A DNA stretch of 44,290 nucleotides from a virus, in IMG/VR virus record IMGVR_UViG_3300030109_004106, positions 12,934 to 57,223 of that record; one strand, given 5' to 3'. Of the stretch, positions 43,140 to 44,290 are shown piece after piece. Both the position numbers and the translations under genes were made by a program. The notes under the pieces were generated by a model that did not search any database, was not told the origin of the DNA, and worked only from the letters and a program-made list of their open reading frames with translations. Within the stretch, counting starts at the first letter, position 1; the number at the start of each line of letters is the position of its first letter.

Positions 43140-43600
43140 TATGCTGTACCTGTTCTTACGAATACCCAAGATTCTAATGCAGCACTGTAATCACCATTAG
43201 CATCGTAAACTATATCAGCTGTACAATCCCAAGGAAAGAAAGCAAACTCGCCACCTTTAAGCGTCATTAATCTAGTCGTGTTAGCAGCACCTAAAATGTG
43301 AGCTGCACTACCATGTCCTATTGATATTTCATGAGTAGCTGTACTACTTGTATTTTTTATATATACAAACGCTCCATCTGTACCAGCTGCACCAGAAGCA
43401 GTATAATCACTAGCATCCCAAAGAACACCAGCATCAGTAGAAGCTGTGTGATCTGCTTTAACATCTAATATTTTTGTTTCAACTTTAGTAACATCTAATG
43501 TATCTGAAGCCGCTAAAGATAATGCAAAACTTAAAGGTCCTGGAGTACTGGCTGTACTAGCGTTACTTGATACTGTTACTCCTGCTGTTATTGTTGCCAT
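43139..43600 (-). CDS. Small beta-rich structural-type protein (153 aa), first gene of the late unit
   Basis: The 153-aa protein has an Ala/Ser/Thr-rich start, TPGPLSFALSLAASDTLDV, and then ASDYTASGAAGTDGAFVYIK NTSSTATHE, LMTLKGGEFAFFPW and a closing strand, SAALESWVFVRTG. The blocks VYIKNT..T and GEFAFF recur in the 121-aa protein at 690-1055, so the two are probably paralogues that sit at the two ends of the late unit seen here. A small virion surface protein is likely. It is the first minus-strand gene beside the divergent region. The motif variant at 43636-43646 lies 35 bases ahead of the ATG and may mark the late promoter. Confidence 0.72.
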   Translation of the reverse strand: MATITAGVTVSSNASTASTPGPLSFALSLAASDTLDVTKVETKILDVKADHTASTDAGVLWDASDYTASGAAGTDGAFVYIKNTSSTATHEISIGHGSAAHILGAANTTRLMTLKGGEFAFFPWDCTADIVYDANGDYSAALESWVFVRTGTA

Positions 43601-43635
43601 ATATTCTGTTTTAAATATTAATTTCCTATATTGAA

Positions 43636-43646
43636 GATAATTACAT
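43636..43646 (-). promoter_or_regulatory. Variant of the intergenic motif before the first late gene
   Basis: ATGTAATTATC, 9 of 11 bases identical to ATGTAACTATA, on the minus strand 35 bases before the ATG at 43600. This would place a late promoter at the head of the unit. Confidence 0.35.
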
Positions 43647-43694
43647 AGTACTTTGTATATTTACTACCGTATTATAAATATTGGAGTATAGTGC

Positions 43695-43754
43695 AGCCCC
43701 CCTCCCCCCACTAAGCCCCCCTCCTACAAAAACCAAATATACACACCCACCCCC
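43695..43754 (-). repeat. G-rich (minus-strand) quadruplex-prone tract with 11-bp direct repeat
   Basis: The plus strand carries C6 runs at 43697-43702, 43704-43709 and 43716-43721, then CC at 43723-43724, CCC at 43746-43748 and C5 at 43750-43754. The element AGCCCCCCTCC occurs twice (43695-43705 and 43714-43724). On the minus strand this is a run of six-base G tracts with short loops, enough for a G-quadruplex. It stands out sharply in an AT-rich genome. Confidence 0.75.
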
Positions 43755-43813
43755 ATACAACCTTTCCAAACCTTTTCAATCTTTTCAATTTATATATTTT
43801 TATATATTTCTTC

Positions 43814-43849
43814 ACAAACTAACTACGACTATATTTAGATAATATATAT
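43814..43849 (+). promoter_or_regulatory. Promoter-like 36-bp repeat, copy 1 (before the 19-aa gene)
   Basis: This 36-base element starts ACAAACTAACTACGA and contains TTTAGATAATATA. The second copy at 43933-43968 matches it in 28 of 36 bases by my count. Each copy lies a short way before a plus-strand start codon (20 and 30 bases from its end), which suggests tandem promoters for the plus-strand genes. Confidence 0.5.
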
Positions 43850-43858
43850 GTAACTAAA
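43848..43858 (+). promoter_or_regulatory. Variant of the intergenic motif on the plus strand
   Basis: ATGTAACTAAA, 10 of 11 bases identical to the motif, overlapping the end of the first promoter-like repeat and ending 11 bases before the ATG at 43870. Confidence 0.3.
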
Positions 43859-43869
43859 AAATACTAAAT

Positions 43870-43929
43870 ATGATATTCACATGTATAACATTCTTAATAA
43901 TTGGTTTTGCAATAGCATTACATTGGTAA
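43870..43929 (+). CDS. Possible 19-aa single-span membrane peptide
   Basis: A 19-codon frame, MIFTCITFLIIGFAIALHW, nearly all hydrophobic and long enough for one membrane span. It lies behind the first promoter-like repeat, and the second copy of that repeat follows its stop, as it would if each copy served one gene. Tiny membrane peptides are known in phages, but chance frames of this length are common in AT-rich DNA. The promoter-like context is the main support. Function unknown. Confidence 0.4.
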   Translation: MIFTCITFLIIGFAIALHW

Positions 43930-43932
43930 TCT

Positions 43933-43968
43933 ACAAAGTAAATACGAAATTAAATAGATAATATAAAT
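43933..43968 (+). promoter_or_regulatory. Promoter-like 36-bp repeat, copy 2 (before the 72-aa gene)
   Basis: Second copy of the element described at 43814-43849; it reads ACAAAGTAAATACGA and TATAGATAATATA is very similar to copy 1. It ends 30 bases before the ATG at 43999. The two copies would drive successive early genes. Confidence 0.5.
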
Positions 43969-43998
43969 ATAAATAATAACTTAATAAAATAAATAATT

Positions 43999-44217
43999 AT
44001 GACTTTAAAAAGATTTGTAATAAGAAAGTCCTTAATAGGCAAGAACGAAGTAATAACTTTCACAAACAAAAAAGGTGAAGTAGTAAAGTATAATCACGAC
44101 GAAGTATATAATACTCATAAAGATAGATTTGAAGCGATGAATTGTTTCGCTAAGTATAAGTCGTACACTAATACTAACGCTATGCCAGCTTTCTGTAGAG
44201 ATATGAAGATATCATAG
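43999..44217 (+). CDS. Small conserved phage protein, plus strand (72 aa)
   Basis: The 72-aa protein reads LKRFVIRKSLIGKNEVITFT then NKKGEVVKYNHDEVYNTHKD and ends with AFCRDMKIS. It is basic, with a beta hairpin likely in NEVITFTNKKGEVVKYN and two Cys in the second half. I recall close relatives in uncultured marine phages near the start of early genes, without a known role. It is preceded by a promoter-like repeat and an A/T-rich leader, and is the first clear gene of the opposite transcription unit. It may take part in host takeover, as early small proteins often do, but this is inference. Confidence 0.75.
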   Translation: MTLKRFVIRKSLIGKNEVITFTNKKGEVVKYNHDEVYNTHKDRFEAMNCFAKYKSYTNTNAMPAFCRDMKIS

Positions 44218-44236
44218 TAATATCTCTACTAAATAC

Positions 44237-44284
44237 TGTGACACTTGCCTGTTACTCTATATAACTTAACTAGCTAATGTCACA
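44237..44284. repeat. Short inverted repeat behind the 72-aa gene
   Basis: TGTGACA at 44237-44243 and TGTCACA at 44278-44284 are perfect reverse complements, 34 bases apart. The distance is too long for a tight hairpin terminator. It could be an operator pair or chance. Confidence 0.25.
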
Positions 44285-44290
44285 CTATAA

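Larger units (their letters stand above)
43601..43869. other. Divergent intergenic region with C-rich tract
   Basis: This 269-base stretch separates the minus-strand late genes from the plus-strand genes. I see no gene in it. From left to right it holds the late-gene leader with the motif variant, a C-rich tract at 43695-43754, a pyrimidine-rich stretch to about 43800, and an A/T-rich part with a promoter-like repeat. It is the natural place for two promoters, and a candidate for an origin or a packaging-related site. None of these functions is shown. Confidence 0.6.

Noticed and set aside
43140-43169. Earlier ATG at 43169 for the 102-aa protein
   Set aside because: Same reasoning: the ATG at 43139 forms a TAATG junction and gives the MAFKL start shared with another small gene.
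44237-44284. Terminator for the 72-aa plus-strand gene
   Set aside because: The 7-bp arms are 34 bases apart with no T-run, so it is not a convincing intrinsic terminator.
1-44290. tRNA genes, CRISPR arrays, integrase or attachment sites
   Set aside because: No cloverleaf-like, spaced-repeat or recombinase signatures were seen on reading the gaps and genes.

Overview
The window is one contiguous piece of an AT-rich, tightly packed tailed-phage genome. It holds no host-like genes, tRNAs, integrase or insertion sequences. Forty genes run on the minus strand from about 43600 down to the left edge, where the last is cut off. Two very short genes start on the plus strand at the right edge. Start codons follow A/T-rich leaders without a Shine-Dalgarno sequence, which is usual for phages of Bacteroidota. 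The protein set resembles that of uncultured marine phages. The terminase, portal, scaffold, capsid and ring proteins look like the crAss-like (Crassvirales-type) virion module, so I read this as a podovirus-like phage of a marine flavobacterium. That placement rests on remembered family resemblance, not on a search.

Layout in transcription order (right to left). 43600-42125: small proteins, including an HExxH metallopeptidase. 42101-40292: GroEL and GroES. 40172-36208: small beta-rich virion proteins, a winged-helix protein and a holin. 36175-34885: small accessory genes, including a second GroES-like protein and a possible small terminase subunit. 34888-27515: TerL, portal, scaffold and major capsid protein, ending in a strong terminator. 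27445-26606: a conserved virion protein with its own terminator. 26496-18575: a 53-aa protein, two ring/tail-tube proteins and a 2040-aa tail protein. 18564-14240: beta-rich tail proteins and a cupin. 14237-3320: three injected or internal virion proteins, the last a 2590-aa polyvalent protein. 3289-1: two mini-genes, a tail fibre, small surface-type proteins, a DUF5675 protein and a truncated secreted protein.

The genes are chained by TAATG and ATGA overlaps and by short gaps, so they read as one late transcription unit subdivided by two intrinsic terminators. An 11-base intergenic motif (ATGTAACTATA) probably marks re-initiation points. The chaperonin pair, together with the extra GroES-like protein, probably helps fold capsid or giant tail proteins. 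The minus and plus units diverge from 43601-43869, which carries an unusual C-rich (minus-strand G-rich) tract and the first of two 36-bp promoter-like repeats.

The most notable features are the multi-domain 2590-aa protein (zincin, HAD phosphatase, zinc knuckle), the two different GroES-type proteins in one phage, the repeated intergenic motif, the G-rich divergence region, and the overlooked mini-genes of 19, 22, 53 and 59 aa.
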